DNA from: Flavobacteriaceae bacterium LSUCC0859
GTDB taxonomy: Bacteria; Bacteroidota; Bacteroidia; Flavobacteriales; Flavobacteriaceae
NCBI GenBank assembly: GCA_022239325.1
Contig: JAKOGP010000007.1
Coordinates: 1-64,000 of the forward strand
DNA: 64,000 nucleotides
Direction: 5' to 3'
Shown here: positions 25,473 through 34,275 of the stretch, piece by piece
Numbering within the stretch: position 1 is the first letter of the stretch
How the letters are laid out: each line of letters begins with the position of its first letter
Position numbers and translations under genes: made by a program
Notes under the pieces: generated by a model
Databases searched by the model: none
Seen by the model: the letters and a program-made list of their open reading frames with translations, nothing else
What the model was told of the DNA's origin: nothing

Positions 25473-26114
25473 ATGAATATCCAAATCTTACAAAAGCACA
25501 AAACAAGTATAGGAATTATAAGCATTTGGCTTTTTAATCTCACTGCACTCATTGGTATTTATGCAGGCTATCAAGAATGGTTTATGAGTAAAACCTTTTT
25601 GAATATGCTCGTTTACACCCTCTTTTTAAGTGTATTGTTCCCCTTGGATACCAAAAAGCAATGGGCGCTTTTTATGGGCTGTTTTTCCATAGGGATGATT
25701 AGTGAATGGATTGGCGTGCACACTTCCATACTCTTTGGAAACTATGAGTACGGAGACCATCTGGGATTTAAAATTTTTGGAGTCCCTTTTTTTATTGGCA
25801 TGAATTGGGCGGTGCTCAGTTTAATAAGTGAAGACATTGCTAAGAGAGTTACAAAAAACCGATACCTAATTGCAGTTTTTGCTAGCTGCCTAATGCTTGG
25901 CTTAGATATGATTATGGAAATGGGAGCCCCTAGTCTAGATTTTTGGGAATTTTCTAATGGCGTGGTGCCCTTGAAAAATTACCTAAGCTGGTTTTTAATA
26001 GCCTTGCTCATACAACTTTGGATCACCCCAAAAATGGCAGGAGGTAATTTTAAATTTTCCCTCCATCTTTTAGGGAGCCAATACGTCTTTTTTGCTGTGT
26101 ATTTACTCCTTTAA
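25473..26114 (+). CDS. cruF: CruF-like carotenoid 1',2'-hydratase (DUF422 family)
   Basis: Integral membrane protein of 213 residues with about six or seven hydrophobic segments. Conserved polar stretches are EWIGVHTSILFGNYEY, LDMIMEMGAPSLDFW and PLKNYLSWF. These fit the carotenoid biosynthesis (DUF422/CruF) family, which adds water to the acyclic end of gamma-carotene or related carotenoids. A heterodimeric lycopene cyclase was considered, but the residues around LDMIMEMG and NYLSWF fit CruF better. Last gene of the operon, overlapping the convergent thioredoxin-fold gene by 12 bp. Confidence 0.82.
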   Translation: MNIQILQKHKTSIGIISIWLFNLTALIGIYAGYQEWFMSKTFLNMLVYTLFLSVLFPLDTKKQWALFMGCFSIGMISEWIGVHTSILFGNYEYGDHLGFKIFGVPFFIGMNWAVLSLISEDIAKRVTKNRYLIAVFASCLMLGLDMIMEMGAPSLDFWEFSNGVVPLKNYLSWFLIALLIQLWITPKMAGGNFKFSLHLLGSQYVFFAVYLLL

Positions 26115-26657
26115 GCAGGAATCTATCTGAACAAACAACGTCTTATCATTCCAATTGGAGGCCTGATTAGTTTCTATTAAGACCTCCCCTTTAGAAGATA
26201 GCAAATAACTTGCACCTAAGGAGATATCTTTAAATGGTGTAGACTCTCCTACCACCCTATAGGTCACTGGGAATGAATATTGATTTAAACTCATAAATGC
26301 CTCCACCGGAGCGCGCTCTTCATTGGTCACCACATAAAAGTCTATACGGTCTTTATATTGGTCATAGAAAGCTTGTACCCCATCTAATGTAGCTTTAGAA
26401 GGTAGGTGCCAAGAGGCCCAAAAGTGAACAAAGACAGGTTTCCCTTGAGACTGTGCCAAAGAAAAAAATTGCCAATCGGGGTCTTTCAATCGCCAGTCGT
26501 AACTTTCAATCTTATAACGCTCAGAGGCAGATAAAACCCTAGGGCTAGCCGCTAAAAACTTAGTGAGATAAAACTTAGCTGTTGTTCCTAAAGGGCTAAA
26601 CATGAGAAGTGAAACCACTAAAAGGACAGACATTATGACGTAAGACTTTCTTTTCAT
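26103..26657 (-). CDS. thioredoxin-fold (TlpA-like) membrane-anchored protein lacking the CxxC motif
   Basis: Protein of 184 residues with an N-terminal membrane anchor (about 6-22) and a periplasmic thioredoxin-like domain (about 58-180). The active-site region reads HFWASWHLPSKA. The usual WCxxC cysteines are His84 and Ser87, so disulfide exchange is not expected. The cis-proline region (SFPVTYRV) is kept. Known relatives act in cytochrome maturation or disulfide reduction. Inference: this one binds or holds a partner instead. It lies downstream of the acnA terminator and converges on cruF. Confidence 0.78.
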   Translation of the reverse strand: MKRKSYVIMSVLLVVSLLMFSPLGTTAKFYLTKFLAASPRVLSASERYKIESYDWRLKDPDWQFFSLAQSQGKPVFVHFWASWHLPSKATLDGVQAFYDQYKDRIDFYVVTNEERAPVEAFMSLNQYSFPVTYRVVGESTPFKDISLGASYLLSSKGEVLIETNQASNWNDKTLFVQIDSCLKE

Positions 26658-26672
26658 AAGACCTATATCTAT

Positions 26673-26702
26673 AAAAAAGCTCCCAAAATAAATCAGGAGC
26701 TT
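26673..26702 (-). terminator. intrinsic terminator after aconitase
   Basis: Minus strand: AAGCTCC (26702-26696), 12-nt loop, GGAGCTT (26683-26677), then T-run to 26673. It separates aconitase from the thioredoxin-fold gene. Confidence 0.75.
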
Positions 26703-26729
26703 ATTAAATTTTATAAGGGTTTACAGAGC

Positions 26730-28997
26730 CTAAGCTGCATTTTCCTCCTTAATAACATTCAGTGCAGAACCTGCTCTAAACCATGCAATCTGAGACGCAT
26801 TGTAGGTGTGATTTACCTTAATGGTGTCTTTGGTTCCATCTGCATGCGAAATTTCAATCGATAGGGGCTTTCCTGCTTGGAAATCTGCAATATCTACAAA
26901 GTTAAAACTGTCGTCTTCTTGTATGAGATCGTAATCAGACTCATTGGCGAAGGTGAGGCCTAACATCCCTTGTTTCTTAAGATTAGTTTCGTGAATACGA
27001 GCAAATGATTTCACAAGAACGGCAGCTACACCCAAGTGTCTGGGTTGCATAGCCGCATGCTCTCTAGAAGACCCCTCTCCATAGTTGTGATCTCCAACAA
27101 CCATAGTCATAATCCCAGCAGCTTTATAGGCCCTCTGAGCATCTGGAACACCCGTGTAAACACCATCTAATTGGTTTTTGACAAAATTGGTCTTGTCATT
27201 GAAAGCGTTTACCGCTCCAATTAGAGTATTGTTGGCTATGTTGTCCAAATGACCTCTAAATCGCAACCAAGGTCCTGCCATAGAAATGTGATCCGTGGTA
27301 CACTTCCCTTTGGCCTTAATTAATAATTTAACATTAGAAAGGCTTTCATTGCTAATAGGAACAAATGGGTCTAATAGTTGTAAGCGTTCCGAGCTGGGAC
27401 TTACTTTAACAACTACTCCAGAACCATCTTCGTCTGGGGCAATAAATCCGGCGTCTTCTACTGCAAAACCATTCACTGGCAATTCTATTCCAAGAGGCAT
27501 GTCTAATTTCACAGCCTCACCGTCTTCATTAATCAGTGTGTCATTCATTGGATCAAAATCTAACCTTCCTGAGATGGCAATGGCAGCAACCATTTCAGGA
27601 GAACCAACAAATGCATGGGTGTTTGGGTTTCCGTCTGCTCGTTTAGAGAAGTTTCTGTTAAAAGAGTGTACAATGGTATTTTTCTCCTCTCCTTTTAAAT
27701 CACTTCTGTCCCACTGGCCAATACATGGCCCACAGGCGTTAGTGAATATAGTGGCTCCCACTTCTTCAAAAATTTGAAGCAATCCGTCTCTCTCTGCTGT
27801 ATACCTAATTTGCTCAGATCCTGGATTAATTCCAAAATCAGATTTAGGCTTAATCTTTTTATCTATAGCTTGCTTGGCAATAGAGGCTGCTCTAGTTAAG
27901 TCTTCATAAGAAGAGTTGGTACAAGAACCAATAAGACCCCAATCTACTTTTAAAGGCCAGTCATTGGCTTTGGCTTTCTCACCGAGTTCTCCAACAGGAG
28001 TTGCTAAATCTGGGGTAAACGGCCCATTTAAATGTGGTCTTAAACTATCTAAGTCAATCTCAATAATTTCATCAAAATACTGCTCAGGATTGGCATATAC
28101 TTCTGGGTCTGCAGTAAGGTACTCCTTCACTTCATTTGCAGCGTCTGCTACCTCATCTCTATCTGTAGCTCGTAGGTAGCGCTCCATAGAGGCGTCATAA
28201 CCAAAAGTAGAGGTTGTTGCACCAATTTCTGCACCCATATTACAAATAGTACCTTTACCTGTACAAGACAGGTTTAAAGCTCCATCTCCAAAATATTCAA
28301 CAATAGCACCCGTACCTCCTTTAACTGTTAGTATACCAGCCACTTTTAAAATCACATCTTTGGCAGAAGTCCAACCTGAAATGTTTCCAGTTAATTTCAC
28401 ACCAATGAGTTTTGGGAATTTTAATTCCCATGCCATACCAGCCATCACGTCTACAGCGTCTGCGCCACCAACTCCAATGGCGAGCATACCAAGGCCCCCA
28501 GCATTTACAGTATGAGAGTCTGTTCCAATCATCATCCCGCCAGGGAAAGCATAATTTTCTAAAACTACTTGGTGAATAATACCTGCACCCGGCTTCCAAA
28601 ATCCAATGCCGTATTTGTTAGATACAGATTCTAAGAAGTTAAATACTTCTTCGCTGGTGCTATTAGCTACTTTTAAATCTGCAACGGCACCACTTTTGGC
28701 CTGAATAAGGTGATCGCAATGTACGGTAGTTGGCACAGCTACTTTAGCTTTACCGGCTTGCATGAACTGCAGTAAAGCCATTTGAGCAGTAGCGTCTTGA
28801 CAAGCAATTCTATCTGGTGCAAAATCTACATAGTCCTTACCTCTTTCAAAGGCTTTAGTAGGGGTTCCTTCCCATAGGTGACTGTATAAAATTTTCTCAG
28901 AAAGCGTCAAAGGTCTTCCCACAATTTCACGCGCTTTGTCTACGCTTGTTGCCATTTGGGAATATACTCCCTTAATCATATCTATGTCAAATGCCAT
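26730..28997 (-). CDS. acnA: aconitate hydratase
   Basis: TCA-cycle enzyme that interconverts citrate and isocitrate with a 4Fe-4S cluster; 755 residues. Cluster cysteines are in [10 protein letters not shown] and [10 protein letters not shown]. The swivel domain at the C-terminus contains [15 protein letters not shown], which holds substrate-binding residues. The length and the order of motifs resemble the mitochondrial-type aconitases found in Bacteroidota. It stands alone, with a 146-bp spacer upstream and a terminator downstream. Confidence 0.96.
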   Translation of the reverse strand: MAFDIDMIKGVYSQMATSVDKAREIVGRPLTLSEKILYSHLWEGTPTKAFERGKDYVDFAPDRIACQDATAQMALLQFMQAGKAKVAVPTTVHCDHLIQAKSGAVADLKVANSTSEEVFNFLESVSNKYGIGFWKPGAGIIHQVVLENYAFPGGMMIGTDSHTVNAGGLGMLAIGVGGADAVDVMAGMAWELKFPKLIGVKLTGNISGWTSAKDVILKVAGILTVKGGTGAIVEYFGDGALNLSCTGKGTICNMGAEIGATTSTFGYDASMERYLRATDRDEVADAANEVKEYLTADPEVYANPEQYFDEIIEIDLDSLRPHLNGPFTPDLATPVGELGEKAKANDWPLKVDWGLIGSCTNSSYEDLTRAASIAKQAIDKKIKPKSDFGINPGSEQIRYTAERDGLLQIFEEVGATIFTNACGPCIGQWDRSDLKGEEKNTIVHSFNRNFSKRADGNPNTHAFVGSPEMVAAIAISGRLDFDPMNDTLINEDGEAVKLDMPLGIELPVNGFAVEDAGFIAPDEDGSGVVVKVSPSSERLQLLDPFVPISNESLSNVKLLIKAKGKCTTDHISMAGPWLRFRGHLDNIANNTLIGAVNAFNDKTNFVKNQLDGVYTGVPDAQRAYKAAGIMTMVVGDHNYGEGSSREHAAMQPRHLGVAAVLVKSFARIHETNLKKQGMLGLTFANESDYDLIQEDDSFNFVDIADFQAGKPLSIEISHADGTKDTIKVNHTYNASQIAWFRAGSALNVIKEENAA

Positions 28998-29143
28998 GAT
29001 GTTTAGGTATTTAAGTTAATGCTGGTAAAAATAATAAAAAGTATGGAGTTCCGCTGCATGAAATCGCCCGCGAAAACGTTTTATTGCTCAATTCGTAAGA
29101 AGTGAAATAGATTTTACTAAAATCACAAAAAAGCAAGAAAAAA

Positions 29144-30619
29144 CTACTCTTTTATCCAATTGTTAGCAAAGGAACAATCTCTGTTAGATTTGCTCACACT
29201 AATGTAAGTGTCGTCTATGCGCTTGGCGCGCCATTCATTAATAGCTTTAAGTTGCTTTTCAGAGGTTGCCAGTTCTTGAATTTTCATATAGTCTCTTGCG
29301 AAATCTGCCGTATGTTCTTCAAACCTATTGGTAATTCGCAAGATTTTATAAGAAGTAGCTCCTCCCCTAGGGTCTGGCTCTGCAATCGGATTTGAAATTT
29401 CATTATCTTTCAAATTAATAATTTGATTGTACAGGGTAGGATCCATTTTAGTAAGCTCAAATCTGGAGTCGTAATTGGTAGGGTTTCTGAGTACTCCTCC
29501 GTCAAATTTGGTCTCTTTCTCATCGGAAAAATTACGGGCTGCTTCTGCAAAAGTCATGAGGCCATCTTCAATTTTCTGCTTAATTTCTTTAAGTTCGTTA
29601 ATAGCCTCATCTATAGCAGACTGAGGTACCTCTGGCACCATTAAAATGTGTCTCAGATCTAATTCTTGTCCCCTTATTTTTTCTACCAAAATAATGTGAA
29701 AACCAAAGGTAGTCTCAAAAGGTTCAGACACCTCCCCTTCTTGCAAAGAAAAAGCAACGTCCTTAAACTCCTTAACAAAAGGGGTTTCTCTAGTCATAGC
29801 ATAAAACCCACCTTTAGATTTGGAACCAGGATCTTGAGAATACAAAATGGCCTTCACAGAAAAACTGGCATTGTTATCTTCTACATCTCCCTTAATTTCA
29901 TTAAGCCTATCGATCACCTTTTGTTTTTCAGACTCCGGTGCCTGGGGTGTTTTAACAATTTGAGAGATTTCCAATTCAGCACCAAAAACAGGAAGCTCGT
30001 CTTTGGGAATATCATTAAAAAACTGTCTCACCTCCTCTGGTGTAATTTCTATATCAGAGACTATGCTGGTCTGCATGCGCTCAGATAGTAATCTGAGTTT
30101 ATTAATCTTTTGAAGCTCTTGCCTAAAGCTCTCCTCGTCTTCTTTTTTGTATACTTTGAGTACCCTCTCTAAAGAACCCGCTTGAGCCACTAATTGCTGT
30201 AGCTGCCTTTCTCCAATAGCAGCCACTTCGTCATCTGAGACCAGCAAACTATCTTGAACCGCCTGGTGGGCATACAATCTGTCTTCCATGAGCTTCCCCA
30301 ATAGCTGACATCTATTCATGTCTTTTTCCGCTACACCTTGGCTTCTTAAGTCTATTAAGGTTTTCTCAATGTCTGATTCCAAAATCACATAATCGCCCAC
30401 CACAGCTGCAATACCATCTAACTTTATTTTCTTAAATGCCTCTTTGGCGCTGCCTTGTTCCAAGGCCGCCGATGCCTGTGGGGGTTCTACTTGACTGTCT
30501 TGAATATCTAATTTTTCTTGAGCTAGCCCAATAAAAGGAGCCATGAAAAAGAGGATAGTGAGTAGGATTTTGAATGGATTAATTAAATAATTCAAGGTTT
30601 TTGTTTTTAATAGCTTCAT
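29144..30619 (-). CDS. surA: SurA-like periplasmic peptidyl-prolyl isomerase
   Basis: Periplasmic chaperone for outer-membrane proteins; 491 residues. The signal peptide is about residues 1-33 (ending IGLAQ). A SurA N-terminal domain (about 55-190, VGDYVILESDIEKTLIDL) is followed by two parvulin domains: one around EISQIVKTP and one with DLRHILMVPEV and DEKETKFDGGVL. The start overlaps the upstream lipoprotein gene by 41 bp. A TTG at 30595 would shorten the overlap to 17 bp. The two genes form an operon and are probably translationally coupled. Confidence 0.9.
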   Translation of the reverse strand: MKLLKTKTLNYLINPFKILLTILFFMAPFIGLAQEKLDIQDSQVEPPQASAALEQGSAKEAFKKIKLDGIAAVVGDYVILESDIEKTLIDLRSQGVAEKDMNRCQLLGKLMEDRLYAHQAVQDSLLVSDDEVAAIGERQLQQLVAQAGSLERVLKVYKKEDEESFRQELQKINKLRLLSERMQTSIVSDIEITPEEVRQFFNDIPKDELPVFGAELEISQIVKTPQAPESEKQKVIDRLNEIKGDVEDNNASFSVKAILYSQDPGSKSKGGFYAMTRETPFVKEFKDVAFSLQEGEVSEPFETTFGFHIILVEKIRGQELDLRHILMVPEVPQSAIDEAINELKEIKQKIEDGLMTFAEAARNFSDEKETKFDGGVLRNPTNYDSRFELTKMDPTLYNQIINLKDNEISNPIAEPDPRGGATSYKILRITNRFEEHTADFARDYMKIQELATSEKQLKAINEWRAKRIDDTYISVSKSNRDCSFANNWIKE

Positions 30620-31442
30620 TAATAATATCTCTTTCTAATTGCTTTACAAACTCTTGCTTTTTTCTAATTTCAAGCACTTGTTCCAAAGTAGGTCTAATAT
30701 AGGACAAGGGTGCGGTGTCATTTACTTGTAGCATGTCTACCACCTGGCCCAAATATACCTCTAATGAGTCCTGCAATTCAAAAAATTGTGATTTTTTTAA
30801 ATATATTTCTGCATTTTCGGAGCCAAAAGGGGGGATTTCCTGAATAATCCTTCCAAGCGGCACCCATAGAGAGTCGTTGAGATTCATGGCATGGAACTGA
30901 ATACTAATAGAGTCTAAATACAGAATATCTTCCTCCCTAAAGGACTTCAATTTGGCGCTAATCCCTTTCAGGTCTTTGAAACCTAAGGGTAATTTAACAA
31001 ATCTAAGACGCAGCAAACGCTCCTTAAGCCTAAAGTTCTGTTTTTCTTGTAGATAAAATTCTTTGAGTTCTTCCTCTGAAAAACTAGGATCTGTTCTCGC
31101 ATGGACCAGTGCCTCTTTGTAAGCTTGAGTATATAAATCTGCTTTGTAGTTTGCCACCAATCTATCGAAGGCTTCTATTTTTTCTTGGGGTAAATTTAAA
31201 AGCGCTTTCTGAATGAGCAATTGCTTTGCTGCCCATTGATTAATAAAATCATTTACCAATGCCGTAGAGTCTTCAGGGGTGTTATTTTCAAACAGATAAG
31301 ATGGAATGTCTGAACGGTACAGGTACTGATCCCCTATTTTAGCGAGTGCACTGTTTACCTCTGGGGACCTTAAGTAGGTATCACAGCTACTCATAGCCAA
31401 GAGTGACATGCAGCAAATAAGAAGAATTACAGGTTTTAACAT
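30579..31442 (-). CDS. SurA-N-like lipoprotein without isomerase domain
   Basis: Predicted lipoprotein of 287 residues, signal peptide ending MSSC (Cys20). The start of the mature part (ALAKIGDQYLYRSDIPSYL…LVNDFINQWAAKQLLIQKAL) resembles the chaperone domain of SurA/PpiD. The rest is helical with many Lys/Glu, and there is no parvulin motif. It is encoded immediately upstream of, and overlapping, surA. Inference: it is a membrane-tethered partner of SurA in outer-membrane protein assembly. Sequence alone cannot prove this. Confidence 0.75.
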   Translation of the reverse strand: MLKPVILLICCMSLLAMSSCDTYLRSPEVNSALAKIGDQYLYRSDIPSYLFENNTPEDSTALVNDFINQWAAKQLLIQKALLNLPQEKIEAFDRLVANYKADLYTQAYKEALVHARTDPSFSEEELKEFYLQEKQNFRLKERLLRLRFVKLPLGFKDLKGISAKLKSFREEDILYLDSISIQFHAMNLNDSLWVPLGRIIQEIPPFGSENAEIYLKKSQFFELQDSLEVYLGQVVDMLQVNDTAPLSYIRPTLEQVLEIRKKQEFVKQLERDIINEAIKNKNLELFN

Positions 31443-31525
31443 CTCACAAAAATAAAAAATAAGAGACTTAACTAAGATATTTAGCTCCTAAAAATTGGTT
31501 AATTTTATACCAAACCAAAGCGTCA

Positions 31526-31759
31526 ATGTCGGAGAAAATAAAACTCATTTGGGACTTTAGAGGTCCAGCTGCCACACAAACTGCACTACATCATGAAATT
31601 CATTTAAAGGAGTTTTGTAACAAAGAAAAATACAAGCATATAGAAGTGGGAACAAAAAAGATTTCAGACCACTACAGCACCGCTTTTCTAATCGTTCCCA
31701 AAGCGCTTATGATAGAGTTTAGAGACACCCTTAGACCACACAGAGGAGAAACCGCTTAA
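31526..31759 (+). CDS. small conserved hypothetical protein
   Basis: Soluble protein of 77 residues beginning MSEKIKLIWDFRGPAA, with several histidines (LHHEIHLKEF) and no signal peptide or membrane segment. I recall similar short proteins in other Flavobacteriia but cannot name a function. It ends 1 bp before the beta-lactamase-fold lipoprotein, so the two share a transcript. It is judged real because of the tight coupling and natural codon use. Confidence 0.65.
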   Translation: MSEKIKLIWDFRGPAATQTALHHEIHLKEFCNKEKYKHIEVGTKKISDHYSTAFLIVPKALMIEFRDTLRPHRGETA

Positions 31760-31760
31760 T

Positions 31761-32912
31761 ATGAAAATATCACACCTATACGCCTTAACCATAGCCTTTC
31801 TTTTAATGAGTTGTGCTACACAGCCCAAAGCATATGAGAATGCATTAGATTTTGCACTAGCCAGCAAAAACAAAAAGATACGCTCGGTCTTAAAGCATGT
31901 AAAAGATCATGAGGTTCAAATTCTATATACCAGTGTTAAAAAAGGGGATCATGGACAATTAGTCTTTAGTTCCTATGAATTTCAAGTAGACTCCAATCAT
32001 TATTTTTACCCAGCCAGTAGTGTAAAACTAATAGCAGCTGCGCTCTCCTTAGAAAAATTAGAGCAGGAAGGTCTCAGTCATGAAACCGTGTATAGGCTCG
32101 CTGATGAGCTACAACAGCAGACATTTTCAAGGGATATTCAAGATATTTTTGCCATTAGCAGCAATGACACTTACAACAGACTTTTTGACTACCTAGGCAC
32201 AGACTACATTCGCCAGGAGCTTAGTAAAAAAGGGATTAGACCCCTAAGAATATCTCATAGGCTTTCTACAGCAGATGCTGCCAATCCCAAAACCAGGGAT
32301 CTAAAAATAAAAACCTTAGCTGGTGTATGGAGGGAACAAAATGGATTTAGGAACCAAGAACCTATCCCTTTGGTTCTCTCAGCCATAAAAAAAGGGCAAG
32401 GTTTTTTAGAAGACGGCATTCTAGTAGCAAAGCCTTTTAATTTTTCATTAAAGAATCACTTTCCCATAGCAAGCCAGCAAGCCCTGCTTAAGAGAATTAT
32501 ATTTCCTGAGACATACCAAACAGAAAAGCAATTTAAACTAGGACAAGAAAAAAGAAACTTTTTGCTCCGTGCCATGGGTGCCACACCAAAAGAATTGGGA
32601 TATAACAGCCCTGAATACTACGACAGTTACGGGAAATTTTTCATGTACGGAGATCAAAAAAAACCCATACCATCTCACATTAAAATATACAACAAAGTAG
32701 GTTATGCCTATGGTACGCTCACAGATAACGCCTACATTGTAGACGAAAAAAATGAGATTTCATTCTTACTCACAGCTACCATACTCGTAAATAAAAACCA
32801 AATATTTAATGACAACAACTACGAGTATGAAACTATTGGAATTCCTTTCTTAGCCCAATTAGGTAGAGAAATATACAGATACGAAAAATATCAAAAGCGT
32901 AAAAAAGGATAG
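31761..32912 (+). CDS. serine hydrolase of the class A beta-lactamase fold, lipoprotein
   Basis: Predicted lipoprotein of 383 residues, signal peptide ending LLMSC (Cys18). The penicillin-recognising motifs appear in order: S86-S-V-K89 (SxxK), S133-S-N135 (SxN) and K312-V-G314 in the KTG position. The insert between SxN and KVG is long, and the glutamate loop of true class A enzymes is not evident. It may therefore be a peptidoglycan-related or other hydrolase rather than an antibiotic resistance enzyme. Its stop is 4 bp from the convergent rimO stop. Confidence 0.8.
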   Translation: MKISHLYALTIAFLLMSCATQPKAYENALDFALASKNKKIRSVLKHVKDHEVQILYTSVKKGDHGQLVFSSYEFQVDSNHYFYPASSVKLIAAALSLEKLEQEGLSHETVYRLADELQQQTFSRDIQDIFAISSNDTYNRLFDYLGTDYIRQELSKKGIRPLRISHRLSTADAANPKTRDLKIKTLAGVWREQNGFRNQEPIPLVLSAIKKGQGFLEDGILVAKPFNFSLKNHFPIASQQALLKRIIFPETYQTEKQFKLGQEKRNFLLRAMGATPKELGYNSPEYYDSYGKFFMYGDQKKPIPSHIKIYNKVGYAYGTLTDNAYIVDEKNEISFLLTATILVNKNQIFNDNNYEYETIGIPFLAQLGREIYRYEKYQKRKKG

Positions 32913-32916
32913 ATAA

Positions 32917-34239
32917 TTATGCGTTTAAAGCCGCTACACCTAGGGGTGTACCATATAAGTCAAAATCTCCAGCTTCTGTAATACTTACTTTTACAAACTC
33001 TCCAACCTTAAGATAGTATTGGCTAGCGTCTATGAGCACTTCATTGTCTACGTCTGGAGAGTCAGACTCTGTTCTCCCCACAAAGAAATTACCTTCTTTT
33101 CTATCTATCATACACAGGAGTACCTGTCCTACCTTCTCTTGGTTGAGTTCCCAAGAAATCTGAGATTGTATATCCATAATTTCAGCCGCCCTGGCCTCTT
33201 TTACAGGTTGGGGTACGTCGTCCTCTAACTGATAGGCGTGGGTGTCTTCCTCATGACTGTATGTAAAACAGCCCAGACGATCAAATCTTTGGGTTTGCAC
33301 CCAGTCTCTTAGGGTTTCAAAATCTTCTTGTGTCTCTCCAGGATACCCTACAATCAGAGTAGTTCTTATGGCCATATCCGGCACCCTTTTTCTAAACTCG
33401 GTAAGCAGCGCATTGGTCTTAGCCATGGTGGTTCCACGCCTCATGCTCTTTAGCACTGGGTCAGAAATATGTTGTAATGGAATATCTATATAGTTACATA
33501 TCTTAGGCTCTCTTTTCATGAGGTCTAAAACTTCTAAGGGAAATCCGGTTGGAAAAGCGTAATGAAGTCTAATCCATTCTATTCCCTCTACCTCAACTAA
33601 AGCTTCTAATAAGCTTGCTAGTGCCCGCTTTTTATATAAATCCAAACCGTAATAGGTTAGATCTTGAGCTATGAGAATTAATTCTTTTACTCCTTTAGCA
33701 GCCAAGGCCTCTGCCTGAACCACAAGCTGCTCTATGGGAGTGCTTTTATGGGTGCCTCTCATAAGAGGGATGGCACAAAATGAGCAAGGTCTGTCACAGC
33801 CTTCGGCTATTTTTAGGTAGGCATAATTCTTTGGCGTAGTAGTAAGCCGCTCTCCAATGAGTTCATGTTTGTAGTCTGCCTCTAAAGCTTTAAGTAAATT
33901 GGGTAGTTCAGTAGTCCCAAAATAAGCGTCTACATTTGGAATTTCTTTTTGTAAATCTGGTTTATAACGCTCACTGAGACATCCAGTCACAAAAACCTTA
34001 TCTACGGTTCCTTCCTCTTTTTGCGCTACATAAGAAAGAATAGTATTTACACTTTCTTCTTTGGCATTGGCAATAAAACCACAAGTATTAATCACCACAA
34101 TATTTCCAGGCTCTTCATGAGCTACTTCTTTATTGTTGGCTTTTAACTGCCCCATGAGCACCTCAGAGTCGTAAATGTTTTTGGAACATCCCAGAGTGAC
34201 TACATTAATTTTATTGGTTTTCGTAGTTTTTGTACGCAT
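32917..34239 (-). CDS. rimO: ribosomal protein S12 methylthiotransferase
   Basis: Radical-SAM enzyme that adds a methylthio group to Asp of ribosomal protein S12; 440 residues. The N-terminal UPF0004 domain carries the three cluster cysteines (LGCSKN, INTCGF, TGCLSERY). The radical-SAM motif is CDRPCSFCAIP, and a TRAM domain lies at the C-terminus. LGCSKNIYDSE distinguishes RimO from MiaB. It lies 36 bp downstream of ftsY on the same strand and probably shares its transcript. Confidence 0.95.
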   Translation of the reverse strand: MRTKTTKTNKINVVTLGCSKNIYDSEVLMGQLKANNKEVAHEEPGNIVVINTCGFIANAKEESVNTILSYVAQKEEGTVDKVFVTGCLSERYKPDLQKEIPNVDAYFGTTELPNLLKALEADYKHELIGERLTTTPKNYAYLKIAEGCDRPCSFCAIPLMRGTHKSTPIEQLVVQAEALAAKGVKELILIAQDLTYYGLDLYKKRALASLLEALVEVEGIEWIRLHYAFPTGFPLEVLDLMKREPKICNYIDIPLQHISDPVLKSMRRGTTMAKTNALLTEFRKRVPDMAIRTTLIVGYPGETQEDFETLRDWVQTQRFDRLGCFTYSHEEDTHAYQLEDDVPQPVKEARAAEIMDIQSQISWELNQEKVGQVLLCMIDRKEGNFFVGRTESDSPDVDNEVLIDASQYYLKVGEFVKVSITEAGDFDLYGTPLGVAALNA

Positions 34240-34275
34240 ATAAAAGCACTAATTATAATCCCAGTTTAAAGGGGG

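Noticed and set aside
25473-26114. Lycopene cyclase (CrtYc/CrtYd type) for the last gene of the pigment operon
   Set aside because: Membrane topology is similar, but the conserved stretches LDMIMEMG and NYLSWF fit the CruF/DUF422 family better. Not fully excluded.
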